A stretch of DNA of 64,000 nucleotides from Burkholderiales bacterium RIFCSPLOWO2_12_FULL_61_40 (GTDB taxonomy: Bacteria; Pseudomonadota; Gammaproteobacteria; Burkholderiales; Burkholderiaceae_C): the NCBI GenBank assembly GCA_001770935.1, contig MESI01000127.1, positions 20,884 to 84,883 on the forward strand. The letters run 5' to 3'. Shown in pieces: positions 9,255 to 16,946 of this stretch. Every line of letters starts with the position of its first letter. Within the stretch, counting starts at the first letter, position 1. The position numbers were made by a program, and so were the translations under genes. Under the pieces are notes generated by a model. It did not search any database. It had not been told where the DNA came from and saw only the letters and a program-made list of their open reading frames with translations.

Positions 9255-9473
9255 AGCCGCCTGCCTTGCAGCGGCCAGCTCCGCCGCCTCGCGGGCCTGG
9301 ATCGCCCGGCGCCGCGCGGGCGAGCCCATGAAGTACAGGACCAGCCCCACGGGCAAGGCCCCGTACAGCACAAAGGTAATGAGGGCGCCCAGTACGGTGC
9401 CGTTGGAGTGGGTGGCTTCGGCCACACTCATCATGAGGGCCACATACAGCCATGCGATGGGGACAAGGTACAT
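9186..9473 (-). CDS. Small two-helix membrane protein, unknown function
   Basis: A 95-residue protein with two predicted membrane helices (YLVPIAWLYVALMMSVAEA, then LGALITFVLYGALPVGLVLY), a basic loop (SPARRRAIQARE) and a proline-rich tail. I do not recognise a named family; the pattern is that of small conserved inner-membrane proteins. Its C-terminal codons overlap the 3' end of pgeF on the other strand, and it is divergent from phaC. Confidence 0.65.
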   Translation of the reverse strand: MYLVPIAWLYVALMMSVAEATHSNGTVLGALITFVLYGALPVGLVLYFMGSPARRRAIQAREAAELAAARQAASVQPDGGGLAPADPVTPVGKEP

Positions 9474-9570
9474 ACAGGGTTCGTTTTGCTTTCCGTCAGC
9501 TTTTTGTAGTCAATACACTGACATACTACGGCGTTAGACTAGATGCACTAAAAAACAAGGTAATGGCGTG

Positions 9571-11289
9571 ATGCAAAACTCTCCCGATTTTTGGACCGAG
9601 GCGGCCCAACAATTTCAAAACTCCATGACCGAGAGCTGGACCAAGGCCCTGCAGTCTTTTCAGACGCTGGACCTGGGCGCCGTGAGCGCAAGCTTGCCGG
9701 GCGCAGGCCAAAAGCTTCCCGACATTCAATTTTCCCCAGAAAAACTGCAAGAGCTGCAACAGCAGTACCTGACTGACGCCTTCGGCCTGTTCAGCCAGGG
9801 CTTTGCGGCGCCCGCCGCAGACGACAAGCGTTTTTCCAACGCCGCCTGGGGCGCCAATCCCATGGCCGCGTTTTCAGCGGCGGTGTACCTGCTCAACGGC
9901 CGCACCATGCTGGGTCTGGCCGATGCCGTGGAGGCGGACGCCAAAACGCGCAGCCGTATTCGGTTTGCGGTGGAGCAGTGGATGGCGGCCGCCGCGCCCA
10001 GCAACTTCATGGCCTTCAATGCCGAAGCGCAAAAGAAAGCCATCGACACCAAGGGCGAGAGCGTTGCCAAGGGCATGCAAAACCTGGTGAATGATCTGCG
10101 CCAGGGTCATGTGTCCATGACCGACGAAAGCCTGTTTGAGGTGGGCGTCAACGTGGCCACCACCGAAGGTGCCGTGGTGTTTGAGAACGCGCTGTTCCAG
10201 CTCATCGAATACAAGCCGCTCACAGCCAAGGTGTACGAGAAGCCCTTTTTGATGGTGCCGCCGTGCATCAACAAGTACTACATCCTGGACCTGCAGCCCG
10301 ACAACTCCCTGGTGCGGTATGCCGTGGCCCAGGGGCACCGCACCTTTGTGGTGAGCTGGCGCAACCCGGATGCCTCGCTGTCGGATAAAACCTGGGACGA
10401 CTACATCCAGGACGCGGTCATCAAAGCGATCAACGTCACCTGTGAGATCAGTGGTTCACCCACCGTCAACGCGCTGGGTTTCTGCGTGGGTGGCACCATG
10501 TTGGGAACCGCCATGGCCGTTCTGGCGGCCCGTGGCGAGAAACCAGTGGCCAGCGCCACGCTGCTGACCACTTTTCTCGACTTCACCGACACCGGCATTC
10601 TGGATGTCTTTATTGACGAGTCCTTTGTCAAATACCGCGAAAAAGAGTTGGGCGCGGGTGGCCTCATGAAGGGGCAGGACCTGTCCTCCACCTTCAGCTT
10701 CTTGCGGCCCAACGATCTGGTGTGGAACTATGTGGTGGGCAACTACCTCAAGGGCGAAACCCCCCCGCCGTTTGATTTGTTGTACTGGAATTCGGATTCC
10801 ACCAACCTGCCCGGTCCCTTTTATGTCTGGTATTTGCGCAACACCTACCTGGAAAACAACCTGGTCAAGCCCGGACGGGCGACGGTGTGCGGCGAAAAAA
10901 TCGACCTGGGGCTGGTGGATGTGCCGGTGTATATCTACGGCTCGCGCGAAGACCATATCGTGCCAATCGGTGGGGCCTACGCCACCACCCAGGTACTGCC
11001 GGGCAAAAAGCGCTTTGTCATGGGCGCGTCGGGCCATATTGCGGGCGTGATCAATCCGCCCACCAAAAACAAGCGCAGCCACTGGATTCGTGCCGACGGT
11101 AAATTGCCCAAAACCCACGACGCCTGGCTGGAAGGTGCGGTGGAGCACCCGGGAAGCTGGTGGACGGACTGGTCGCTGTGGCTCCAGGGCCAGGCTGGCA
11201 AGCAAATTGCTGCACCTAAAACCTATGGCAAAGGCAAGTACAAAAGCACCATGCCGGCCCCCGGCAGCTACGTCAAAGCCAAAGCCTGA
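9571..11289 (+). CDS. phaC: Class I poly(3-hydroxyalkanoate) synthase
   Basis: A 572-residue polymerase that joins 3-hydroxybutyryl-CoA units into polyhydroxybutyrate at the granule surface. The lipase-like box GFCVGG holds the nucleophile at about Cys305. The aspartate and histidine partners are expected in the C-terminal alpha/beta-hydrolase part (YIYGSREDHIVP and MGASGHIAGVINPP). The PhaC_N domain occupies roughly residues 80-250. The ORF could also start at GTG 9568, one codon earlier; ATG 9571 is the simpler choice. phaA and phaB follow, so this is a complete PHB synthesis operon. Confidence 0.97.
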   Translation: MQNSPDFWTEAAQQFQNSMTESWTKALQSFQTLDLGAVSASLPGAGQKLPDIQFSPEKLQELQQQYLTDAFGLFSQGFAAPAADDKRFSNAAWGANPMAAFSAAVYLLNGRTMLGLADAVEADAKTRSRIRFAVEQWMAAAAPSNFMAFNAEAQKKAIDTKGESVAKGMQNLVNDLRQGHVSMTDESLFEVGVNVATTEGAVVFENALFQLIEYKPLTAKVYEKPFLMVPPCINKYYILDLQPDNSLVRYAVAQGHRTFVVSWRNPDASLSDKTWDDYIQDAVIKAINVTCEISGSPTVNALGFCVGGTMLGTAMAVLAARGEKPVASATLLTTFLDFTDTGILDVFIDESFVKYREKELGAGGLMKGQDLSSTFSFLRPNDLVWNYVVGNYLKGETPPPFDLLYWNSDSTNLPGPFYVWYLRNTYLENNLVKPGRATVCGEKIDLGLVDVPVYIYGSREDHIVPIGGAYATTQVLPGKKRFVMGASGHIAGVINPPTKNKRSHWIRADGKLPKTHDAWLEGAVEHPGSWWTDWSLWLQGQAGKQIAAPKTYGKGKYKSTMPAPGSYVKAKA

Positions 11290-11322
11290 ATTATTTGAAT
11301 CACCACACCCAAGGAGAGAAAC

Positions 11323-12501
11323 ATGGAAGACATCGTTATCGTTGCAGCCGCCCGTACGGCCGTTGGCAAATTTGGCGGCACGCTGGCCAAAACCCCGGCC
11401 ACCGACCTGGGCTCGGCTGTCATCAAAAACCTGCTGGAGCGCACCAAATTGGGCACCGACCAAATTGGTGAAGTCATTTTGGGCCAGGTTCTGGCCGCCG
11501 GTGTGGGTCAAAATCCCGCACGCCAGTCGTTGATCAAGAGCGGTTTGGCCAAGGAAACCCCGGCACTCACCATCAATGCGGTGTGCGGCTCCGGCCTCAA
11601 GGCCGTCATGCTGGCGGCCCAGTCCGTGGCCTATGGCGACAGCGACATCGTGATTGCCGGTGGCCAGGAAAACATGAGCCTGTCGCCCCATGTGCTGTTG
11701 GGCTCGCGTGACGGCCAGCGCATGGGCGACTGGAAGATGATCGACTCCATGATCGTGGACGGCCTGTGGGACGTGTACAACCAGTACCACATGGGCATCA
11801 CCGCTGAAAACGTGGCCAAGGCCCATGGCATCACCCGTGAAATGCAGGATGCACTGGCCCTGGCCAGCCAGCAAAAGGCGGCGGCGGCGCAGGATGCAGG
11901 CAAATTCGTGGACGAAATCGTCCCCTTCAGCATTGCCCAGAAAAAAGGTGATCCCATCGTCTTTGCCGCCGACGAGTTCATCAACCGCAAGTCCAATGCC
12001 GAAGTGCTGGCTGGCCTGCGCCCCGCCTTCGACAAGGCCGGTGGTGTGACCGCAGGTAACGCCTCCGGCATCAATGACGGCGCCGCCGCCGTGATGGTCA
12101 TGAAAGCCAGCAAGGCCGCCGCCCTGGGCCTGACGCCCATGGGCCGCATCGCCAGTTTTGCCACCAGCGGCCTGGACCCCGCCATGATGGGCATGGGGCC
12201 GGTGCCTGCGTCGCAAAAAGCATTGGCCCGCGCGGGCTGGAATGCGCAGGACCTGGACCTGCTGGAAATCAACGAAGCCTTTGCGGCCCAGGCCTGCGCG
12301 GTCAACCAGCAAATGGGCTGGGACACCTCCAAGGTCAATGTGAACGGCGGCGCCATTGCGATTGGTCATCCCATTGGGGCGTCCGGCTGCCGTATTCTGG
12401 TCACCCTGTTGCATGAGATGCAGCGCCGCAATGCCAGGAAGGGCATTGCCAGCCTGTGTATCGGCGGCGGCATGGGCGTGGCGCTCACCATTGAGCGCTG
12501 A
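11323..12501 (+). CDS. phaA: Acetyl-CoA acetyltransferase (beta-ketothiolase)
   Basis: A 392-residue biosynthetic thiolase that condenses two acetyl-CoA into acetoacetyl-CoA, the first step of PHB synthesis. The acyl-accepting cysteine is C88 in NAVCGSG. NEAFAAQACAVN and GGAIAIGHPIGASG carry the active-site Asn and His, and the second catalytic Cys is in SLCIGGGMGVALTIER at the C-terminus. Length is typical. A good AGGAG lies 8 bases before the ATG, and phaC ends 34 bases upstream. Confidence 0.97.
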   Translation: MEDIVIVAAARTAVGKFGGTLAKTPATDLGSAVIKNLLERTKLGTDQIGEVILGQVLAAGVGQNPARQSLIKSGLAKETPALTINAVCGSGLKAVMLAAQSVAYGDSDIVIAGGQENMSLSPHVLLGSRDGQRMGDWKMIDSMIVDGLWDVYNQYHMGITAENVAKAHGITREMQDALALASQQKAAAAQDAGKFVDEIVPFSIAQKKGDPIVFAADEFINRKSNAEVLAGLRPAFDKAGGVTAGNASGINDGAAAVMVMKASKAAALGLTPMGRIASFATSGLDPAMMGMGPVPASQKALARAGWNAQDLDLLEINEAFAAQACAVNQQMGWDTSKVNVNGGAIAIGHPIGASGCRILVTLLHEMQRRNARKGIASLCIGGGMGVALTIER

Positions 12502-12593
12502 TTTACCGTTTGTGTGTAAGGACTGCTTGAACCGCACAAGGGTCTGAGCAGCTCCTGTTTTTGTAGCAAGTAGAACCCTAAAGGAGTCAAAAA

Positions 12594-13331
12594 ATGAGTC
12601 AAAAAATAGCTTATGTCACAGGTGGGATGGGCGGCATTGGTACCGCTATTTGCCAGCGCCTGCACAAAGAGGGTTTTAAAGTGATTGCCGGTTGTGGCCC
12701 CACACGGGATTACAGCAAATGGATCGCCGAGCAAGCCGCTTTGGGCTACACCTTTTATGCGTCGGTGGGCAACGTGGGCAACTGGGATTCCACGGTCGAG
12801 GCCTTCTCCAAGACCAAGGCCGAGCACGGCAGCATCGATGTGCTGGTGAACAACGCCGGTATCACCAAAGACCGCATGTTCCTGAAGATGACCCGCGAAG
12901 AGTGGGACATGGTGATCGAGACCAACCTGAACAGCATGTTCAATGTGACCAAGCAGGTCGCGGGCGACATGGTGGAAAAAGGCTGGGGCCGCATCATCAA
13001 CATCTCTTCCGTCAACGGCGTCAAGGGCCAGGCCGGGCAGACCAACTACTCGGCTGCCAAAGCCGGTATGCACGGTTTCTCCATGGCCTTGGCGCAAGAG
13101 CTGGCCACCAAGGGCGTGACCGTCAACACGGTTAGCCCAGGCTACATTGGCACCGACATGGTCAAAGCCATCCGTCAGGAAGTGCTGGACAAGATCATTG
13201 GCACCGTACCGGTCAAGCGCCTGGGCGAGCCGGGCGAGATTGCCTCCATCATTGCCTGGTTGGCCTCCGATGAAGGCGGCTACGCCACAGGCGCCGAGTT
13301 CTCGGTCAACGGTGGTTTGCACATGGGCTAG
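12594..13331 (+). CDS. phaB: Acetoacetyl-CoA reductase
   Basis: A 245-residue short-chain dehydrogenase that reduces acetoacetyl-CoA to (R)-3-hydroxybutyryl-CoA with NADPH. The cofactor loop is VTGGMGGIGTAIC. The catalytic set is S138/S139 (NISSVNG), Y152 and K156 (TNYSAAKAG). It ends in the family signature GAEFSVNGGLHMG. An AAAGGAG ribosome site precedes the ATG. It is the last gene of the pha operon, with a strong terminator 33 bases after the stop. The 92 bases between phaA and phaB contain a possible degenerate copy of the AAGCAGCT repeat. Confidence 0.97.
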   Translation: MSQKIAYVTGGMGGIGTAICQRLHKEGFKVIAGCGPTRDYSKWIAEQAALGYTFYASVGNVGNWDSTVEAFSKTKAEHGSIDVLVNNAGITKDRMFLKMTREEWDMVIETNLNSMFNVTKQVAGDMVEKGWGRIINISSVNGVKGQAGQTNYSAAKAGMHGFSMALAQELATKGVTVNTVSPGYIGTDMVKAIRQEVLDKIIGTVPVKRLGEPGEIASIIAWLASDEGGYATGAEFSVNGGLHMG

Positions 13332-13364
13332 GCCAGCTTGGGTTGGGGCGACGGCCCCATTGTC

Positions 13365-13392
13365 AAAAACCCCGCCTCGGCGGGGTTTTTTT
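13365..13392 (+). terminator. Rho-independent terminator of the pha operon
   Basis: The stem AAAACCCCGCC / GGCGGGGTTTT with a two-base TC loop is followed by a run of T, directly after phaB. The A-rich 5' side means it may also work in the other direction. Confidence 0.93.
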
Positions 13393-13509
13393 GTTTCAAT
13401 GCGAACTGTCAAATATTGAAATGGTTCTGGTGGGAAGCTTCTTCTGGTTGGAGCAGCCCATGTTCACCCATAGTCGAACAGTGGCCTGAATTGATGAAGC
13501 GGGGCCGTG

Positions 13510-15576
13510 ATGACACTGTCTGATTTTATTTCCACCCATATCGAAGCCATTCTGGTGGAGTGGGATGCCTTTGCACAAAGCATTTTTTCGGCGCGCAAAG
13601 CCGACCCCGCCAAGGCGCGGGACCATGCAAAAGGCATATTGTTGGCCATTGCCGCTGCCATTGAGCGCACACAAACACCTCTTGATCAAGCTGAAAAATC
13701 CAAAGGCCACGGCCCGCTGGGAGATGTGGGCAGCCAGGCCAGTATGCACGGCATGTCCCGCCGGGCATCGGGGTTCAACCTGGTGGAGGAAGTGTCCGAA
13801 TTCCGGGCCTTGCGGGCCAGTGTGCTGCGACTTTGGCGCAATGCCAATCCAGTCGCGCCACCCAGTGCCGACGAGGAGCTCATCCGCTTCAATGAAGCCG
13901 TCGACCAGGTGCTGGCCGAATCGATTGCGGGCTATTCGGTTGAAAAGGAACGTTATGCCCTGCTCCTGGACAAGCTGTTGTCGTCTTCCCCGGACCTGAA
14001 CTACATCCTGGATCTGGAGGGCCGCGTCATTTACGCAAACAAGTCCCTGGCGCTTTTATGCCACCTGCCGGTGGAAGACATGCTAGGCAAGCGCTTCTCC
14101 GAACTGGGCTCCGCCACCGACAAAATTCCACAGCATTTGGCCGTGGTCATCCAGAACAAGGAAACTTTTTGCGGCGATCTGCAGTACACGAACGACTCTG
14201 GCCATGTGGTGAGCTACGAATACCTGCTGGTTCCGGTGCTGGATGAACAGGGGCAGGTCGAGGCCATTGCCGGGTCGGCACGCGAAATCACGGCGCGAAA
14301 GCAGCTGGAAGACGATATCGGTCGCGAGCGGTCGATTTCTGACACCATCATCGAGAGCGCCTCAGGCGCTTTTTTCATGATCGACCAGCAATTTCATTTG
14401 GTTCGGTGGAACAAGTACCTGCAAGAGGAAACGGGATGGTCCGATGCGCAATTGCGTGGCGGCTCCATCCTGGACAGCATCCACGGAGACGACCGGGCGC
14501 TGGCCGCCGCCAAATTCATGGCCGCTTTTGCCACCGGCTACGCCCATATGGAGGTGCGCGTGAACACGCACGAACACGGAACGCGGTATTTTCTCAAGTC
14601 GGCGCGGCGTTTCATGGTGGACAACGTGCCCTATGTGGCTGGTTTTTGTTTCGATGTCACAGACCGCAAACAAAGCGAAGAAGCGCTGGAGAAAGAGAAA
14701 ATTTTCTCCGATGCGTTGATCGAGAGTATTCCTGGCGCTTTTTATGTCCTTGATATGGAAGGCAGCTTTTACCGCTGGAACAACTACCTGAATCGGCTGA
14801 CCGGGCTGTCCGATCGTGCGTTGAAGCAACGGCCTTTGCTCCTGAGCATCCATGAAGAGGACAGACCGCTGGCCGCAGCGACCATCAAAGAAGCCTTTGA
14901 CAACGGCTATGCCCAGGCGGAGTTGCATGTACTCACCAAAGACCGCGGTATCCGCCTATTTTTTATGACTGCGCGGCGTTTCCAGGTCGGTCGGGATACC
15001 TATTTGGTGGGGGTTGGCACGGACACCACGGAATGGCTGGCCAAGATGAAGAGCCTGGAGCACCAGGCCTGGACCGATCCGCTCACGCAGGTTGCCAACC
15101 GCAGCCATTTTCTCGACATGGCGCGCCAGGAGTTTGCACGTTGCCGTCGTTATGCGCACCCGGTTTCCCTCTGGATGATCGATATTGACCATTTCAAGAC
15201 GGTGAATGACACCTATGGCCACCATGCGGGGGACATTGCCTTGCAGTCCCTGGTGTCCACCAGCCAGCAGACCTTGCGCGACTGGGACATTCTGGGGCGG
15301 ATTGGCGGGGAAGAGTTTGCAGTGTTGCTCCCGGAGACCGGGGCCGAACGGGCCATGCTGGTTGCCGAACGCTTGCGCCAGGCCGTGGCGGCTTCGCGTA
15401 TCGATGTGGGTGATGGCGCGTCGGTGGTTCTGACGATTTCCATCGGTATTGCCACGGTTGTGGATGATGATGTGGATTTGGAAACGCTTCTGGACCGTGC
15501 GGACCAGGCGTTGTATGAGGCCAAACGCACCGGGCGCGACAAGGTCTGTCAGTCCAAGCAAGTGCTCCTGGGCTGA
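13510..15576 (+). CDS. PAS-containing diguanylate cyclase (GGEEF)
   Basis: About 688 residues. The N-terminal 140 residues look like an RsbRD/DUF-type helical sensor region, followed by three PAS domains (about 150-265, 275-395 and 400-515; the second and third share LRGGSILDSIHGDDRALAAA / LLLSIHEEDRPLAAATI) and a C-terminal GGDEF domain. The active site reads GGEEF at about residue 599, and an RDWD inhibitory I-site sits five residues before it, so the enzyme should be active and subject to product inhibition. It makes cyclic di-GMP from GTP. Two further c-di-GMP genes follow on the same strand. ATG 13510 is preceded by an in-frame GTG. Confidence 0.93.
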   Translation: MTLSDFISTHIEAILVEWDAFAQSIFSARKADPAKARDHAKGILLAIAAAIERTQTPLDQAEKSKGHGPLGDVGSQASMHGMSRRASGFNLVEEVSEFRALRASVLRLWRNANPVAPPSADEELIRFNEAVDQVLAESIAGYSVEKERYALLLDKLLSSSPDLNYILDLEGRVIYANKSLALLCHLPVEDMLGKRFSELGSATDKIPQHLAVVIQNKETFCGDLQYTNDSGHVVSYEYLLVPVLDEQGQVEAIAGSAREITARKQLEDDIGRERSISDTIIESASGAFFMIDQQFHLVRWNKYLQEETGWSDAQLRGGSILDSIHGDDRALAAAKFMAAFATGYAHMEVRVNTHEHGTRYFLKSARRFMVDNVPYVAGFCFDVTDRKQSEEALEKEKIFSDALIESIPGAFYVLDMEGSFYRWNNYLNRLTGLSDRALKQRPLLLSIHEEDRPLAAATIKEAFDNGYAQAELHVLTKDRGIRLFFMTARRFQVGRDTYLVGVGTDTTEWLAKMKSLEHQAWTDPLTQVANRSHFLDMARQEFARCRRYAHPVSLWMIDIDHFKTVNDTYGHHAGDIALQSLVSTSQQTLRDWDILGRIGGEEFAVLLPETGAERAMLVAERLRQAVAASRIDVGDGASVVLTISIGIATVVDDDVDLETLLDRADQALYEAKRTGRDKVCQSKQVLLG

Positions 15577-15644
15577 GTCATTTTTACGCCACCCAGTCGT
15601 GATACGCTCAGGCGCAATAATTTGGATTCGAACTGCGCCCTGGA

Positions 15645-16946
15645 ATGAAAAAAGAAAGCCCCCATTTTGTTGACATCCACCAGCTTCGAACCGGAATGTT
15701 CGTCGAGTTGGATGTCGGCTGGATGGCACATCCTTTTCCCACGGGCAGTTTCAAGATCAGCTCCAGCAAACAGATCGATACGATTCGCGGTCTGGGTTTG
15801 GTTCGTGTGCGTTATGTTCCAGAAAAAAGCGACCCGGAGTCCGCATCCGTTGAAGATGGGGCGGCGACAGCCTGCCGTTCGCCCTCGGATGTGCTGGCCC
15901 TGGAGCGGGCGCAGGCGGCTCAGCATGCGCAACTGCTGCGCCAGCAGCGTGCGCAGCTGTTGAGTGCGCAACAAAACAGCTTGACCGCCTGTGAGCGTCG
16001 GTTTGGCGCTGCCGTATTGCAATACCGCAAGACCCTGGAGCAGGTCAGCGCACAGCCTAAGCTGGTGGCCGAGCAATGCCACGCCATGGTGACCGGGTTT
16101 GTGGGTGAAATGCTGGCCGACGGTGAATCCGCCATCCGCCTGCTGACCGAGACCGCCGGTGACAAGTCCTCCATGCATTCGGTGAATGTGACCATTGTGT
16201 CGCTTTTGATGGGCAAAGCCATGGGGCTGAACCAGGACGATATGCAGGACCTCGGAATGGCGGCCTTTTTGCACGATATCGGCAAGACGCAGCTGCCGGA
16301 CCGTGTGCGTTGGCTGGAAGAGAACTTTTCTTCGACGGAATACAAGGCCTACCAGGAGCATGTGGGGCAGGGCGTGCAGATCGGGAAGACCATGGGCCTG
16401 TCCCAGGGGGCCATGCTGGCCATTGCGCAACACCATGAACTGGTGGATGGCAGCGGCTTCCCGTCCCGCGTCAAGGGCGAAAGCATGTCGGTAGGGGCGC
16501 GGATTCTGGCACTGGTGAACCGGTACGACAATTTGTGCAACCCCAGCCGCCCCGGCGCCGCCTTGACACCCCATGAGGCCTTGGCCTTGATCTTTGCACA
16601 GCTCAAAAACCGGTTTGATGCGGCGGCCTTGAGTTGCTTTATTCGCATGATGGGGGTCTACCCGCCCGGCTCGGTGGTGCAGTTGGTGGATGGGCGGTAT
16701 GCCAGCGTGGTGTCGGTCAATTCCAGCCGCCCCCTGAAACCCCGCGTGGTGGTGCATGAACCCAGTGTGCCCAAGCACGAGGCCTTGATTCTGGATCTGG
16801 AACATGCATCCAACATCAGCATCCGCCGTAGTCTCAAGCCTTCCAGTCTGCCTGTTGCGGCGCTGGATTACCTGGCGCCGCGCCAGCGGGTGTGCTACTT
16901 TTTTGAGCGGGTGGTGGATACGCACATGAAAGACGCTGTTTCATGA
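15645..16946 (+). CDS. HD-GYP domain protein (cyclic-di-GMP phosphodiesterase)
   Basis: A 433-residue protein with an N-terminal DUF3391 region (FVDIHQLRTGMFVELDVGW) and a C-terminal HD-GYP domain. Metal-binding motifs are retained: FLHDIGK, EHVGQG, HHELVDGSG and LVNRYDNL. The namesake GYP triad is GFP here (GSGFPSRVKGE), a mild substitution. A coiled-coil stretch rich in Gln/Ala/Glu (about 85-125) separates the domains. The predicted role is hydrolysis of c-di-GMP, opposing the cyclase just upstream. Its stop overlaps the next start by four bases (ATGA), so it is co-translated with the GGDEF-EAL gene. Confidence 0.9.
   Translation: MKKESPHFVDIHQLRTGMFVELDVGWMAHPFPTGSFKISSSKQIDTIRGLGLVRVRYVPEKSDPESASVEDGAATACRSPSDVLALERAQAAQHAQLLRQQRAQLLSAQQNSLTACERRFGAAVLQYRKTLEQVSAQPKLVAEQCHAMVTGFVGEMLADGESAIRLLTETAGDKSSMHSVNVTIVSLLMGKAMGLNQDDMQDLGMAAFLHDIGKTQLPDRVRWLEENFSSTEYKAYQEHVGQGVQIGKTMGLSQGAMLAIAQHHELVDGSGFPSRVKGESMSVGARILALVNRYDNLCNPSRPGAALTPHEALALIFAQLKNRFDAAALSCFIRMMGVYPPGSVVQLVDGRYASVVSVNSSRPLKPRVVVHEPSVPKHEALILDLEHASNISIRRSLKPSSLPVAALDYLAPRQRVCYFFERVVDTHMKDAVS

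Noticed and set aside
10456-12537. 693-residue minus-strand ORF across phaC-phaA
   Set aside because: Antisense shadow of two well-supported genes; composition typical of GC-rich shadow frames.
12551-12573. Eighth copy of the AAGCAGCT repeat between phaA and phaB
   Set aside because: GAGCAGCTCCTGTTTTTGTAGC is similar but lacks the upstream half; kept only as a weak possibility.
15549-16925. 458-residue minus-strand ORF opposite the HD-GYP gene
   Set aside because: Histidine/glutamine-rich antisense shadow; the plus-strand frame has clear HD-GYP motifs.
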